From Hyphomicrobiales bacterium (lineage in GTDB: Bacteria > Pseudomonadota > Alphaproteobacteria > Rhizobiales > Rhizobiaceae), in assembly GCA_900468625.1 (NCBI GenBank), contig UBUL01000001.1, positions 416,440 through 480,439 of the forward strand: a stretch of DNA of 64,000 nucleotides, given 5' to 3'. Position numbers and translations under genes: made by a program. The notes under the pieces were generated by a model. The model did not search any database. It was given only the letters and a program-made list of their open reading frames with translations, and was not told where the DNA came from. This document shows positions 37,446-46,345 of this stretch, one piece after another (position 1 is the first letter of the stretch; every line of letters begins with the position of its first letter).

Positions 37446-38762
37446 TTACTTCGGATAGCCGGCCTTCTTCATTTCGCGTTCGGTCAGCTGCTGTGCAGCC
37501 TTCAGAGCCTGATCGACCGAGATCTGGCCGGCAAGGGCAGCCGAGAACTGCTGGCCGACAGCCGTGCCGATGCCCTGGAACTCGGGGATGGCGACGAACT
37601 GGACGCCGACATAGGGAACCGGCTTCACGGTCGGATGGGTCGGATCAGCCGAGTTGATCGAGTCGAGCGTCATCTTTGCGAACGGAGCTGCCTTCTGGTA
37701 GTCCGGATTCGCATAGAGCGACGTGCGGGTGCCGGGAGGTGCGTTCAGCCAGCCTTCCTTCTGCGCGACCAGGTTGGTGTATTCCTTGCTGGTTGCCCAG
37801 GAGATGAACTTCTCCGCGGCTTCCATCTTCTTCGACGAAGCGGGGATGGCAAGGTTCCATGCCCAGAGCCAGTTGCCGCGCTTGCCGAGACCCTTGTCCG
37901 GAGCCAGAGCGAAGCCGACCTTGTCGGCAACCTTCGATTCCTTCGGATCGGAGACGAAGGACGCTGCGACCGTCGCATCGATCCACATTCCGCACTTGCC
38001 GGACTGGAACAGAGCCAGGTTTTCGTTAAAGCCGTTGGAGGAGGCACCCGGAGGGCCGGCATCCTTCATCAGCTTGACGTAGAAGTCGAGCGTGTCCTTC
38101 CATTCCGGCTGGTCGAACTGTGCCTTCCACTTCTCGTCGAACCAGCGGGCGCCGAACGAATTCGACATCGCCGTCAGGAACGCCATGTTCTCGCCCCAGC
38201 CCGCCTTACCGCGAAGGCAGATGCCGTAGACTTCATGATCCTTGTCGGTGATCTTGCGGGCCGCATCGGCAACGAAGTCCCAGGTCGGCGCGTCCGGCAT
38301 CTTCAGGCCGGCCTTGTCGAACAGGTCCTTGCGGTACATCACCATCGAGCTTTCGCCGTAGAACGGTGCCGCATAGAGCTTGCCGTCGGTCGTCAGACCG
38401 CTGCGAATGGCCGGGAGAAGGTCATTCACGTCATAGTCCTTGTCGGCGGAAAGCTTATCGAGCGAGGCAAGCCAGCCGAGCTTGCTCCAGATCGGCACTT
38501 CATAGGTGCCGATGGTCAGCACGTCGTACTGGCCGGCCTTGGTGGCGATGTCGGTCGTAACCTTCTGGCGCAATACGTTTTCTTCAAGCGTGACCCACTG
38601 CAGGTCGATACCGGGGTTCTTGGCTTTGAAATCGTCCGTCAGCTTCTGCATGCGGACCATGTCGCCATTGTTGACGGTTGCAATCGTCAGGGTTTCGGCG
38701 GACGCCAGGCCGGCAAACATCAGCGCCGAGCAGGCGCTCAGCAGTAAAGTTTTCAATTTCAT
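37446..38762 (-). CDS. smoE: Polyol ABC transporter substrate-binding protein
   Basis: 438 residues. Signal peptide 1–22 (LLLSACSALMFAGLASA), then an extracellular solute-binding domain of the MalE-like type 1 group: ETLTIATVNNGDMVRMQKLTDDF, YDVLTIGTYEVPIWSKLGWL, GESSMVMYRKDLFDKAGL. It captures the polyol in the periplasm. It is the first structural gene after the SorC regulator, with a promoter and operator directly upstream. Identification as a sorbitol/mannitol-type receptor rests on the operon order and the dehydrogenase. Confidence 0.91.
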   Translation of the reverse strand: MKLKTLLLSACSALMFAGLASAETLTIATVNNGDMVRMQKLTDDFKAKNPGIDLQWVTLEENVLRQKVTTDIATKAGQYDVLTIGTYEVPIWSKLGWLASLDKLSADKDYDVNDLLPAIRSGLTTDGKLYAAPFYGESSMVMYRKDLFDKAGLKMPDAPTWDFVADAARKITDKDHEVYGICLRGKAGWGENMAFLTAMSNSFGARWFDEKWKAQFDQPEWKDTLDFYVKLMKDAGPPGASSNGFNENLALFQSGKCGMWIDATVAASFVSDPKESKVADKVGFALAPDKGLGKRGNWLWAWNLAIPASSKKMEAAEKFISWATSKEYTNLVAQKEGWLNAPPGTRTSLYANPDYQKAAPFAKMTLDSINSADPTHPTVKPVPYVGVQFVAIPEFQGIGTAVGQQFSAALAGQISVDQALKAAQQLTEREMKKAGYPK

Positions 38763-38785
38763 ATCTTCCTCCCAGAAGACTAAAA

Positions 38786-38806
38786 ATGAGCATTCGCTTT
38801 GCTCAT
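38786..38806. promoter_or_regulatory. SorC operator A at the smoE start site
   Basis: ATGAGCA-N7-TGCTCAT, 7-bp perfect arms. It covers the predicted transcription start of the smoE promoter and ends 24 bp before the smoE ATG, so binding should block initiation. It shares the TGAGCA half-site with operator B. Confidence 0.65.
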
Positions 38807-38811
38807 GGGCA

Positions 38812-38840
38812 ATTACTCACATCTTGCGACAAAATGTCAA
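38812..38840 (-). promoter_or_regulatory. smoE promoter
   Basis: Minus strand: TTGACA (38840–38835), 17-bp spacer, AGTAAT (38817–38812). The -35 is consensus, the -10 matches 4 of 6. It drives the transporter operon independently of the upstream regulator gene. Confidence 0.6.
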
Positions 38841-38902
38841 TGCGGATTCGTTGCTGCATTGCCGAGCAGACAGCCTATCATTTTGTTTTTACGGATTAAA
38901 TT

Positions 38903-38925
38903 TTTTGCTCAATCCTTGAGCAAAA
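38903..38925. promoter_or_regulatory. SorC operator B overlapping the regulator stop codon
   Basis: TTTTGCTCAA-TCC-TTGAGCAAAA, 10-bp perfect arms. It includes the last codons and TGA of the regulator gene (stop at 38909). It is not followed by a T-run on the minus strand, so an operator is favoured over a terminator. With operator A about 110 bp away, looping is possible. Confidence 0.6.
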
Positions 38926-39862
38926 ACTCGGCAACTGCCTCGTCAGTGATCAAACCATTGATTTGACGGCCGATGACGGCCGCCCTGATCGCCTCGAATT
39001 TGCGTCTTCCCTTGGCGATTCCGATGACGGAAGAGGCATCGCGCGACGGCAAGGGAGCGCTTGCGACGCGCTCGTTGACATCGTCGGGCATGAGTTTGCC
39101 GCCACCATCGAAAATCCAGCCGCAGATCTCGCCCGCAGCACCGCGCTTCATCAGCGCCAGCATCTCGTCCCTCTCAAGGAAGCCGTCGAGGCAGAGCGGC
39201 GCCTCCACGCCCATCTCGCCGATGCCGACGAAGGTCACGTCGGCCTGCGCGCTGATATCGAGCGTCGAGCGCACCAGCGCCTGCGCATGCAGCAGCTCGC
39301 GCTCCTCCGCGGAAGATACGAGCACAGGCAGCGGCATCGGAAAATGCCGCGCCTTGATGACGTCGGCCATACTGAAAATGACGTTGTAGTAGGCGGCGGA
39401 ACCGTCCGGGCCGATATTGCCTGTCAGCGACACCACACGGTGCTGCAGACATTCGATGGCTGGCAGCTGATCGACCGCAGCCTTCAGCGTGCGGCCCGTG
39501 CCGATCGCCAGCACGATCGGGTCGCTGCGACGCAGCCAGCGCTCGATTTCGGCAGCACCCGCTTCGGCAATGCCGATGGTGGAGGATGTGCTGTCCGGAT
39601 CGCTCGGCACGATATCGACATGCCGCAGATTGAACTTTTTCTTGAGCTCCGACGCATATTCCATGCAGACCGCGATCGGATGATCCAGCCGGACCTTGAT
39701 CAGCCGTTCGGCGACGGCGAGCGACACCAGCCTCTGCGCTGACTGGCGGGATATTCCCATCGCGACGGCGATCTCATCCTGCGTGCGACCAGCGACATAA
39801 TAGAGCCATCCGGCCCGCGCCGCATCATCCAGCCGCCCTTGGGAATCCAGCTTCTTCGCCAT
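38909..39862 (-). CDS. SorC-family regulator of the polyol operon
   Basis: 317 residues. N-terminal HTH (AARAGWLYYVAGRTQDEIAVAMGISRQSAQRLVSLA, about 14–50), followed by the sugar-binding domain with IGTGRTLKAAVDQLP and SLTGNIGPDGS loops. In S. meliloti the equivalent regulator is next to smoE. It lies 146 bp upstream of smoE on the same strand. Two palindromes sharing a TGAGCA half-site flank the smoE promoter and are its probable targets. Confidence 0.88.
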   Translation of the reverse strand: MAKKLDSQGRLDDAARAGWLYYVAGRTQDEIAVAMGISRQSAQRLVSLAVAERLIKVRLDHPIAVCMEYASELKKKFNLRHVDIVPSDPDSTSSTIGIAEAGAAEIERWLRRSDPIVLAIGTGRTLKAAVDQLPAIECLQHRVVSLTGNIGPDGSAAYYNVIFSMADVIKARHFPMPLPVLVSSAEERELLHAQALVRSTLDISAQADVTFVGIGEMGVEAPLCLDGFLERDEMLALMKRGAAGEICGWIFDGGGKLMPDDVNERVASAPLPSRDASSVIGIAKGRRKFEAIRAAVIGRQINGLITDEAVAEFLLKD

Positions 39863-39930
39863 CGCATTCCTTCATCGAAACAGCACCCGTTCCCCGATAC
39901 GGTGTCCGGAGCCCGGATACGCCGGCCGGA

Positions 39931-40386
39931 TCACTCAGTCTCTGGCGGGATGACGCCCTTGGTCAAGGTGAAACAACCGTAGAAGCGACGCTCGCCGGTC
40001 TGAATCACGCAAAAGGCATCCTTGGCACGCTCGTAGAAGGCAAAGCGCTCGACCGGCGCCAGCGGCCAATGCTTGCCCTCGGCCTTGTCGATCACGGCCT
40101 GGACTTCACGCTGCACCTGCGGCACCTCATCCGGCGCGCCGACCACTTCCATGCGCGCCGCCGCATCATCGACAAAGGTATCGAGCGGCATCAGCGACAG
40201 GATTGCCGCGACTGCATCGGCAGACGACACGTTATCGATGCGCAGCAGCTCGCCCAGGACGGTCTGGCTTGCCACCGATTCTGCAGGGAAATTCGTATCG
40301 ACGACGGCGAGCATGTCGCCATGTCCCATGGACTTCAGCGCATAGAGCACATCCGCGTTCAAAAGCGGCGAAATTCCCTTCAGCAT
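39931..40386 (-). CDS. fucU: RbsD/FucU-family sugar mutarotase (FucU-like)
   Basis: 150 residues from the ATG at 40386, preceded by GGAGG; longer in-frame starts lie in non-conserved sequence. MLKGISPLLNADVLYALKSMGHGD carries the catalytic His22 (GHGD) and DTNFPAES follows, both typical of L-fucose mutarotase, which interconverts alpha and beta pyranose anomers. It is 68 bp upstream of the SorC gene on the same strand and may be co-transcribed. Specificity for fucose versus ribose is by resemblance only. Confidence 0.82.
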   Translation of the reverse strand: MLKGISPLLNADVLYALKSMGHGDMLAVVDTNFPAESVASQTVLGELLRIDNVSSADAVAAILSLMPLDTFVDDAAARMEVVGAPDEVPQVQREVQAVIDKAEGKHWPLAPVERFAFYERAKDAFCVIQTGERRFYGCFTLTKGVIPPETE

Positions 40387-40610
40387 GATCGAGCATCCTC
40401 CAATGACGTGTGACGGCCATCCTGAGGCCGCTTCGTTCTCCGCGCAAACAAGTAACCACCGCGTTCGCGTCTGTCCATAGGCGCCGGGAACGTTTTCGGC
40501 AGACGAGCAGGACAGGAACTGTGCATCCACGCATGGCTTATTTCAGCCGTTATTGACCCGATAGGTTCGTCGGCATTAACTGAAGCGCGTTCAATGGTTG
40601 AGAGGTGCAG

Positions 40611-41270
40611 GTGCGCATTCTTCTGATAGAGGATGACGATACGATCGGCAGCGCGGTCCGCGACCACATTGCGACCGGTCCCCATGCCGTCGATTGGGTC
40701 AAGAATCTGATCGATGCCGAGGAGGTCACCAGCGCCGTGCAGTATGGCCTCATCCTGTTGGACCTGCAGCTCCCGGACGGCAGCGGCATCGACTTCCTCA
40801 AGCGCCTGCGCCGCAAGCCCGACGAAACGCCCGTGATCATCCTGACGGCGCGCGACCAGATTTCCGACCGCATCGAGGGTCTGAACAGCGGCGCCGACGA
40901 CTACCTCGTCAAGCCTTTCAATCTCGGCGAACTCACGGCTCGTATCCTTGCGGTCGCCCGGCGCTATGCTGGCAGCCCGCAGCCGACCCTCCGCTTTGCC
41001 GATCTCGAAATCGATCAGCCGCAGCGCCGCGTCCGGCTGGCGGGCAAGGATGTGATTCTGACCGGCCGCGAATGGGCCGTGCTCGATCTTTTGATCGTGC
41101 GGCCGGGCGCGATCGTATCGAAGGACAAGATTGAGGAAGCGCTCTATGCCTTCGGTTCGGAGATCGAGAGCAATACGGTAGAGGTCTATGTCAGCCGCCT
41201 GCGCAAGAAGATCGGCAGGGATCGCATCCGAACGGCCCGCGGCGTCGGCTATTGCCTGGGTGAGCGATGA
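40611..41270 (+). CDS. OmpR-family response regulator
   Basis: 219 residues. The GTG at 40611 was chosen (AGAGG five bases upstream, giving MRILLIEDDD); a GTG at 40605 is also possible. Receiver domain about 1–115 with acidic pocket Glu7/Asp8, phosphoacceptor Asp51 (LILLDLQLPD) and VKPF lysine; winged-helix domain about 125–219 ending TARGVGYCLGER. It forms a two-component pair with the kinase gene overlapping by 4 bp. Similar to the QseB/TctD group; the stimulus is unknown. Confidence 0.92.
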   Translation: MRILLIEDDDTIGSAVRDHIATGPHAVDWVKNLIDAEEVTSAVQYGLILLDLQLPDGSGIDFLKRLRRKPDETPVIILTARDQISDRIEGLNSGADDYLVKPFNLGELTARILAVARRYAGSPQPTLRFADLEIDQPQRRVRLAGKDVILTGREWAVLDLLIVRPGAIVSKDKIEEALYAFGSEIESNTVEVYVSRLRKKIGRDRIRTARGVGYCLGER

Positions 41271-42619
41271 CCGAGCGCAGGGAACCCAGCCGTTCCAGCA
41301 TCACCCGCCGCCTGATCACCGCGCTTACTGGCACCGTCGTCGTCTTCTGGCTGATTGCCGTCGGGATCGGCGTCCATGTGGTCAACAAGGAGCTCGCCGA
41401 GACCTTTGACGGCGCGTTGCAGGAAACCGCCGAACGGCTGATGCCCCTGGTGCTCGACGATCTCGCCAACCGCAGCCCTTCGGGCGATCCGCAAAGCCTC
41501 GAGGAACTCAACAAGGGGCTGAACCGCGAATATCTGACCTATCAGGTGCTCGACGGAAACGGCAAGGTCATCCTGCATTCCCACGATGCCCCGGCAACAG
41601 CCTATGAGGTGCCGCTGAAGATCGGCTTCCACAATACGCCGCGCTACCGGATCTACACGGAATCCTCGGCGGACGGCACGATCTTCCTGCACGTCGCCGA
41701 TGCCTTCAAGAACCGCCGCGAAGCATCGCGCGAAAGCGGCGTTGCCCTGCTCTGGCCGCTGCTTGCCCTCATCCCTGCCAGTATCGTCGCCATCGGCATC
41801 ATCGTCGGCCGATCCCTGCGGCCCATCGACCGTCTGCGGTCGCAGATCGCAACCAAGGACGGCGGCAACATGGTGCCGCTCGAAAGCGAAACGCTGCCGC
41901 TCGAACTGCAGCCGATCGCCCGCTCCGTCAACCTGCTGCTCGAGCGCCTGCGCCTCGCTCTGGAGGCCGAACGCGAATTCACCGCCAACAGCGCCCACGA
42001 GCTGCGCACTCCGATTGCAGGCGCGCTTGCCCAGACCCAGCGGCTGATCGCCGAGCTGCCGCAGGGACAACTGACGGAACGCGCCGGCCGCATCGAGGCA
42101 TCGCTCTCTAATCTTAGCCGCCTGTCGGAAAAGCTGCTGCAGCTCTCCCGCGCGCAAGCCGGCATAGGCGCCGGGGACAAGCCTGCCGACCTGATGGCTG
42201 TCATCGAAACCGTCATAGGCGATTATGATCGCGACACCGGCACAGCCGGACGCGTCCTGCTGGAAAACGAAACGACGAAGAAACTGGTCCGAAACATCGA
42301 TATCGACGCTTTCGCTATCGTCATGCGCAACCTCATCGAAAATGCGCTGATCCACGGTCCGGCCGACGACGAGGTGATCGTCAGCGTCGAAGACGGTGTC
42401 GTTCGCGTCACCAACGGCGGCACCGTGCTTTCCAAGGATGAACTCGCCGGCCTCAAGAAGCGCTTCTGGCGCGGCAAGACCAAAGCCGCGGGCTCCGGCC
42501 TCGGGCTCTCGATCGTCGAACGCATCGTCGGGCAGATCGGCGGACAAATCGACTTTCTGTCGCCGGCCACCGGCAGGACTGACGGTTTCGAAGCCAGAAT
42601 TACCCTGCCATCGGGTTGA
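41267..42619 (+). CDS. Sensor histidine kinase
   Basis: 450 residues. TM1 about 17–38, a periplasmic sensor region about 40–158 (YQVLDGNGKVILHSHDAP), TM2 about 160–180, then the dimerisation helix with phosphoacceptor His244 in FTANSAHELRTPI, N-box NLIENALIHGP and G-box GSGLGLSIVERI. The periplasmic part resembles the two-component sensors of the QseC/TctE type. ATGA overlap with the response regulator gene shows they are translated together. The ROK kinase gene follows 89 bp later and may be in the same unit. Confidence 0.92.
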   Translation: MTERREPSRSSITRRLITALTGTVVVFWLIAVGIGVHVVNKELAETFDGALQETAERLMPLVLDDLANRSPSGDPQSLEELNKGLNREYLTYQVLDGNGKVILHSHDAPATAYEVPLKIGFHNTPRYRIYTESSADGTIFLHVADAFKNRREASRESGVALLWPLLALIPASIVAIGIIVGRSLRPIDRLRSQIATKDGGNMVPLESETLPLELQPIARSVNLLLERLRLALEAEREFTANSAHELRTPIAGALAQTQRLIAELPQGQLTERAGRIEASLSNLSRLSEKLLQLSRAQAGIGAGDKPADLMAVIETVIGDYDRDTGTAGRVLLENETTKKLVRNIDIDAFAIVMRNLIENALIHGPADDEVIVSVEDGVVRVTNGGTVLSKDELAGLKKRFWRGKTKAAGSGLGLSIVERIVGQIGGQIDFLSPATGRTDGFEARITLPSG

Positions 42620-42708
42620 CCGCGGTTCCATGCCCGGCAAGGATTGATCTTGCAAAGACCGGCAAAGGGTGCGAGCAAGGCCGCAATGTTTCCAGCAGGT
42701 CGGTATTC

Positions 42709-43635
42709 ATGATCGTTTCCTTCGACATCGGCGGCAGCGCCATCAAAGGCGGGATCGCCCACACCATGACGGATATCGTTCCGCTGGCGCGGCGCCCGAC
42801 GCCAAGGCTCGATTTCGCCGAGTTCGTCGCTGTCCTGCGCGAGGTGATTGCCGAAGCGGGGGATAAGCCGGATTGCCTCTCCTTCTCCATCGCCGGTGTC
42901 GTCGATCCTGATACGCAGGCGCTCACCTGCGCCAATATTCCCTGCATTCACGGCCGGCGCCTTGCCGCCGATCTGGAAGCGGAACTCGGCTCCCCCGTAC
43001 TGATCGCCAACGACGCCGATTGCTTCGCCATGGCCGAGGCCATGTCCGGCGCCGGCCGCGGCCATCGCATCGTCTTCGGCGCCATTCTGGGTACGGGCGT
43101 CGGCGGCGGCCTCGTCGCGGACGGCCGGCTGGTCAATGCCGCCGGCGGCTTTGCCGGGGAATGGGGCCATGGCCCTATCATCGCCTCCTTCGCCGGCAAT
43201 CCACCCGTCGCCATTCCCGCCTATCCCTGCGGCTGCGGCCAAAAGGGCTGTGTCGATACCGTCGGTGGCGCCCGCGGCATCGAACGGCTGCACAAGACGC
43301 TTCACGGCCTGGAACTTTCCAGCGAAGAGATCATCGACGAGTGGCTCAAAGGTGAAAGCCGCGCGGAACGAACGATCGAGGTCATGGTCGATCTGGTCGC
43401 CTCGCCGCTCGCCCTGACGATCAACATAACGGGCGCGACCATCGTGCCGGTCGGCGGTGGCCTTTCCAACGTCGAACCGCTCCTTGCAAGGCTGGACGAG
43501 ACGGTACGCGCCCGCATCCTGCGCAAATTCGGCAGGCCGCTCGTCGTGCCCAGCGTGTGTAAGCTGGAACCTGGCCTCATCGGCGCCGCCCTGCTCGGAT
43601 TGCAATATGCCGCGGAACGCAGCCATGCTGCTTGA
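42709..43635 (+). CDS. ROK-family sugar kinase
   Basis: 308 residues. ATP-binding loop IVSFDIGGSAIKGGI, sugar-binding IANDADCFAMAEA and GEWGHGP, and the ROK zinc motif CGCGQKGCVDTVGG are present. Family members phosphorylate glucose, N-acetylglucosamine or N-acetylmannosamine. The start at 42709 begins the kinase fold directly. It overlaps the CutC gene by 11 bp, so both are made from one message. Exact substrate is not readable. Confidence 0.87.
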   Translation: MIVSFDIGGSAIKGGIAHTMTDIVPLARRPTPRLDFAEFVAVLREVIAEAGDKPDCLSFSIAGVVDPDTQALTCANIPCIHGRRLAADLEAELGSPVLIANDADCFAMAEAMSGAGRGHRIVFGAILGTGVGGGLVADGRLVNAAGGFAGEWGHGPIIASFAGNPPVAIPAYPCGCGQKGCVDTVGGARGIERLHKTLHGLELSSEEIIDEWLKGESRAERTIEVMVDLVASPLALTINITGATIVPVGGGLSNVEPLLARLDETVRARILRKFGRPLVVPSVCKLEPGLIGAALLGLQYAAERSHAA

Positions 43636-44335
43636 AGTCTGCGTCGAGGATATTGCCGGCCTCAAGGCCGCCGTCGAGGGCGGCGGTGATCGCATAGAAC
43701 TGTGCAGCGCACTCCCGCTTGGCGGGCTGACCCCGAGTGCGGGGCTGATGGCGGCCGCAGCGAAGATGCCGGTTCCCGCCTATGCCATCATCCGCCCGCG
43801 CGCCGGCGGCTTCGTCTATTCCGCCGAAGAGCTTGAGGTCATGAAATCCGATATCGACGCGGCCCGCGCCGCCGAGCTGCCGGGCGTCGTGCTCGGAGCA
43901 TCCCTGCCGGATGGAAGATTGGATTTCGACACGCTTGCCACCCTGACTGCTCATGCCGACGGTCTCGGCATGACCCTGCATCGCGCCTTCGACCTTGTAC
44001 CTGACGTCGAGGAAGCCGTCGGCATGGCCATATCCCTTGGCTTCGAGCGCGTCCTTACCTCCGGCGGTGCAAAAACCGCGGCAGAGGGCGTCACCATGCT
44101 CGAACGGGCAATTGCCGCTGCCGCCGGCCGGATTTCCATCATGCCCGGCTCCGGCGTGACGCTGGCAACGATCGGCCAGCTATGGCCGCGGCTTGATATC
44201 AGCGAGATCCACGCGTCCTGCTCGGCAACCACCTCCGAAACGGATGAGCGCGTCATCGCCCTCGGCTTCTCGGCGCCGTCGGCCCGCCGCACGGATGCCG
44301 CAATCGTCAAGGCGCTCAAGGCATATTTCACCTGA
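43625..44335 (+). CDS. cutC: CutC-family protein
   Basis: 236 residues, PF03932 TIM barrel. MLLEVCVEDIAGLKAAVEGGGDRIELCSALPLGGLTPS, IRPRAGGFVYS, TLHRAFD and VLTSGG are the conserved segments. The family is called copper homeostasis protein, but evidence for copper binding is limited. Overlap with a sugar-kinase gene suggests a carbohydrate-related role in this organism. The start at 43625 lies inside the end of the ROK gene. Confidence 0.9.
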   Translation: MLLEVCVEDIAGLKAAVEGGGDRIELCSALPLGGLTPSAGLMAAAAKMPVPAYAIIRPRAGGFVYSAEELEVMKSDIDAARAAELPGVVLGASLPDGRLDFDTLATLTAHADGLGMTLHRAFDLVPDVEEAVGMAISLGFERVLTSGGAKTAAEGVTMLERAIAAAAGRISIMPGSGVTLATIGQLWPRLDISEIHASCSATTSETDERVIALGFSAPSARRTDAAIVKALKAYFT

Positions 44336-44565
44336 CACATCCCGGGCGGACTTTATAGGCAGGCGACATCAGGAGGCTCGGGACTGAAACGCAGCAAGCG
44401 AGTTTGAAAGATCATGATGCGCTTTGAGCAACGTCATGAATTGACAAAGAAACATTAGAATGATCAATCCTTCATAAACGCATATGCTGTAGCCATGAAC
44501 TGGCTGCGCAACATACAGTTATTGCAGCAGAGCAAGTTTCCTCGGGAGTAGCTGTGATCTGAATC

Positions 44566-45447
44566 ATGTCGGTGGCACCACCTCGCAAAAAAAGCAGGGC
44601 TGTCTTCTGGATTGCGGCTGTTGTCATCGGCTTGATCATCCTGACAACCGCGCTCCTAGCCAACGACATGCGCAATCTGCGGGCGCTGGATAGCCGCTAT
44701 CGGCTCGATCTGTTCCCCGCTCCGCAGCAACAGGCGGCATCTTCGCCGCCGAAGCCCGCGCCGGAACAGCAGCCCGCACAGGCGGCGGCGCCTCGGAGTG
44801 CAGCGCTGGCAGCGCCGGCCGAAACTCCCAGACGCGATCGGGTGAAACCGGCGGCTGTCGCCAGACCACCAGCCGCAAAGAAATCCCATCTGCTGGACGA
44901 GCCTGTCGACGCGCTGCTGAGCGCCTTCGTGCGAAGCTGGCGGATAACGGGCCAAACGCTTTGCGCCGATCTCCAAAATTTCGGCCTGTCCGTGGGCGAA
45001 TGGCGGCAGAGCGAGCTGGGCGCCGGCACTTCGGAGTGCAGCTATGCCGTTCAGAAGGGTGCCTATGGCGATCCCAAGGCGGCTTCCTTCTTCATCATCG
45101 CCAGGGGCAAACCGTCAGGCGAAATCGATGCCATCCGCATCAAGGTCATCATGCCCGACAATGACGAGGGAAAAGCCATTGCCGGCACCTTCGTCGACAC
45201 TGTCGTCCTGTTGCTGAACGAGACCCATTGGCTGGACTTTCAGGCCGCACTCGAAGCGATCGGCAAGCTGCAGGACGTGACGCTGCAAGCCTTCGGCGCC
45301 AAGCTTGCTTTTTTCAAGGAGTTCCAGAGCAACAACAATTTCAACCTGCAGCTGGAATTGCGGAGAACGTCGCCGGAGCAGCTCCGAACCGCGATCGTCT
45401 TCGACAAGGCGCGCTGGACATTGCCCTCGCCCTCCTCGACCAATTAG
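44566..45447 (+). CDS. Membrane-anchored hypothetical protein with proline-rich linker
   Basis: 293 residues. TM anchor at about 12–32 (AVFWIAAVVIGLIILTTALLA), then a proline/alanine/glutamine-rich periplasmic linker (about 50–105) and a folded domain (about 110–285: LLSAFVRSWRITGQTLCADLQNFGLSVGEWRQSEL; FFKEFQSNNNFNLQLELRRTSPEQLRTAIVFDK). Two cysteines in the domain could form a disulfide. No family was recognised with confidence. It stands alone; the 230 bp upstream (44336–44565) show no RNA gene or clear operator. Confidence 0.72.
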   Translation: MSVAPPRKKSRAVFWIAAVVIGLIILTTALLANDMRNLRALDSRYRLDLFPAPQQQAASSPPKPAPEQQPAQAAAPRSAALAAPAETPRRDRVKPAAVARPPAAKKSHLLDEPVDALLSAFVRSWRITGQTLCADLQNFGLSVGEWRQSELGAGTSECSYAVQKGAYGDPKAASFFIIARGKPSGEIDAIRIKVIMPDNDEGKAIAGTFVDTVVLLLNETHWLDFQAALEAIGKLQDVTLQAFGAKLAFFKEFQSNNNFNLQLELRRTSPEQLRTAIVFDKARWTLPSPSSTN

Positions 45448-45559
45448 ATCTCGGGGCATGCACGTATTTGCCGCTCTTTCATGGTGTATGTTACGAATAC
45501 AACCAGTAAGAAAGCACTCGGTGGGCTAATCGCCATCATGGGATGAAACGGAGATAGAG

Positions 45560-46024
45560 ATGGAGCCAAAAGCAGCCAAATCAAACATCAAGAAGATGGT
45601 TTTCATGAATATCTTCGCTCTCCTGGTTGCTGAATATTTCGCTATCGTTTCGTATTCTTTGATTTCATTCGCCTCTCATTTTAACTCAATCGCTGAGGGA
45701 ATATCTGTGCCGCTGGCATTGGTCACCATTAGCTTCGCTGTGGTACCGATGGCTCTTCTGATCACATGGAAGGCCGCTCTAGTGGCGATCGGCGTCGGCG
45801 AATTGCTCGGCCGACCCTCCTATTATTATCCGATAGCTGGAGCTATTGCTGGATACTGGACAGCTCATTCATGGGCCTTTCAAAGTGGCTCCAATAGGTT
45901 TGATGTCCTTATGCTCACCATAAGCGGCGGCATCGCGGGCTATGCTTTCTGGTACGTGGCTGTCCGAAGTTTGCATTTTGATTTGCAAGCGTCGCCTTCA
46001 CCGAGGGTCGATGACAATGTTTGA
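45560..46024 (+). CDS. Small polytopic membrane protein, unknown
   Basis: 154 residues with about four TM segments (MNIFALLVAEYFAIVSYSLISFA; LALVTISFAVVPMALLITWKAALVAIGVGELLG; YYPIAGAIAGYWTAHSWA; TISGGIAGYAFWYVAV). The coding region is visibly richer in A/T than its neighbours and uses less biased codons, a hint of recent acquisition. GGAGATAGAG precedes the ATG at 45560. No family recognised. Confidence 0.65.
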   Translation: MEPKAAKSNIKKMVFMNIFALLVAEYFAIVSYSLISFASHFNSIAEGISVPLALVTISFAVVPMALLITWKAALVAIGVGELLGRPSYYYPIAGAIAGYWTAHSWAFQSGSNRFDVLMLTISGGIAGYAFWYVAVRSLHFDLQASPSPRVDDNV

Positions 46025-46345
46025 GGCGCGAAGGTGGGACGGCAAGAAATGAATCCGCTGTCCATACCGCGAAGCGTCCGATCACAACTGCCGTTGGCAC
46101 AGTGCAGCAGGGCGTATCCAGGATCGACGCCCGATTTTACAAACGGTGTCAAATATTCATGCGCGTCGGTTCCTGTTGCACTGCGCCATCGGTAGTGCTC
46201 ATATAGGCAACGATTCCGAAGGTCGGCGGATCACCGACCGCCAGCACCATGTTTCCCGAGAGCACGAGGCGGTTTCCGAAGGGATTCATGCAAATCGTCA
46301 AACGCGCCGGACTTCCCGCCGCGCGTTGGAAAGCCATTGCATTTC
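46025..46345. other. Intergenic region with possible gene remnants
   Basis: About 320 bp before the MFS gene. Two short minus-strand frames (46149–46337 and 45940–46152) look protein-like in places but are short, overlap the preceding gene or lack ribosome-binding sites. They may be remnants of a decayed gene. No RNA gene or hairpin seen. Confidence 0.3.

Noticed and set aside
38903..38925. Palindrome read as a terminator of the SorC gene
   Set aside because: On the minus strand the stem is followed by A-rich, not T-rich, sequence, and the half-site recurs at the smoE start; an operator fits better.
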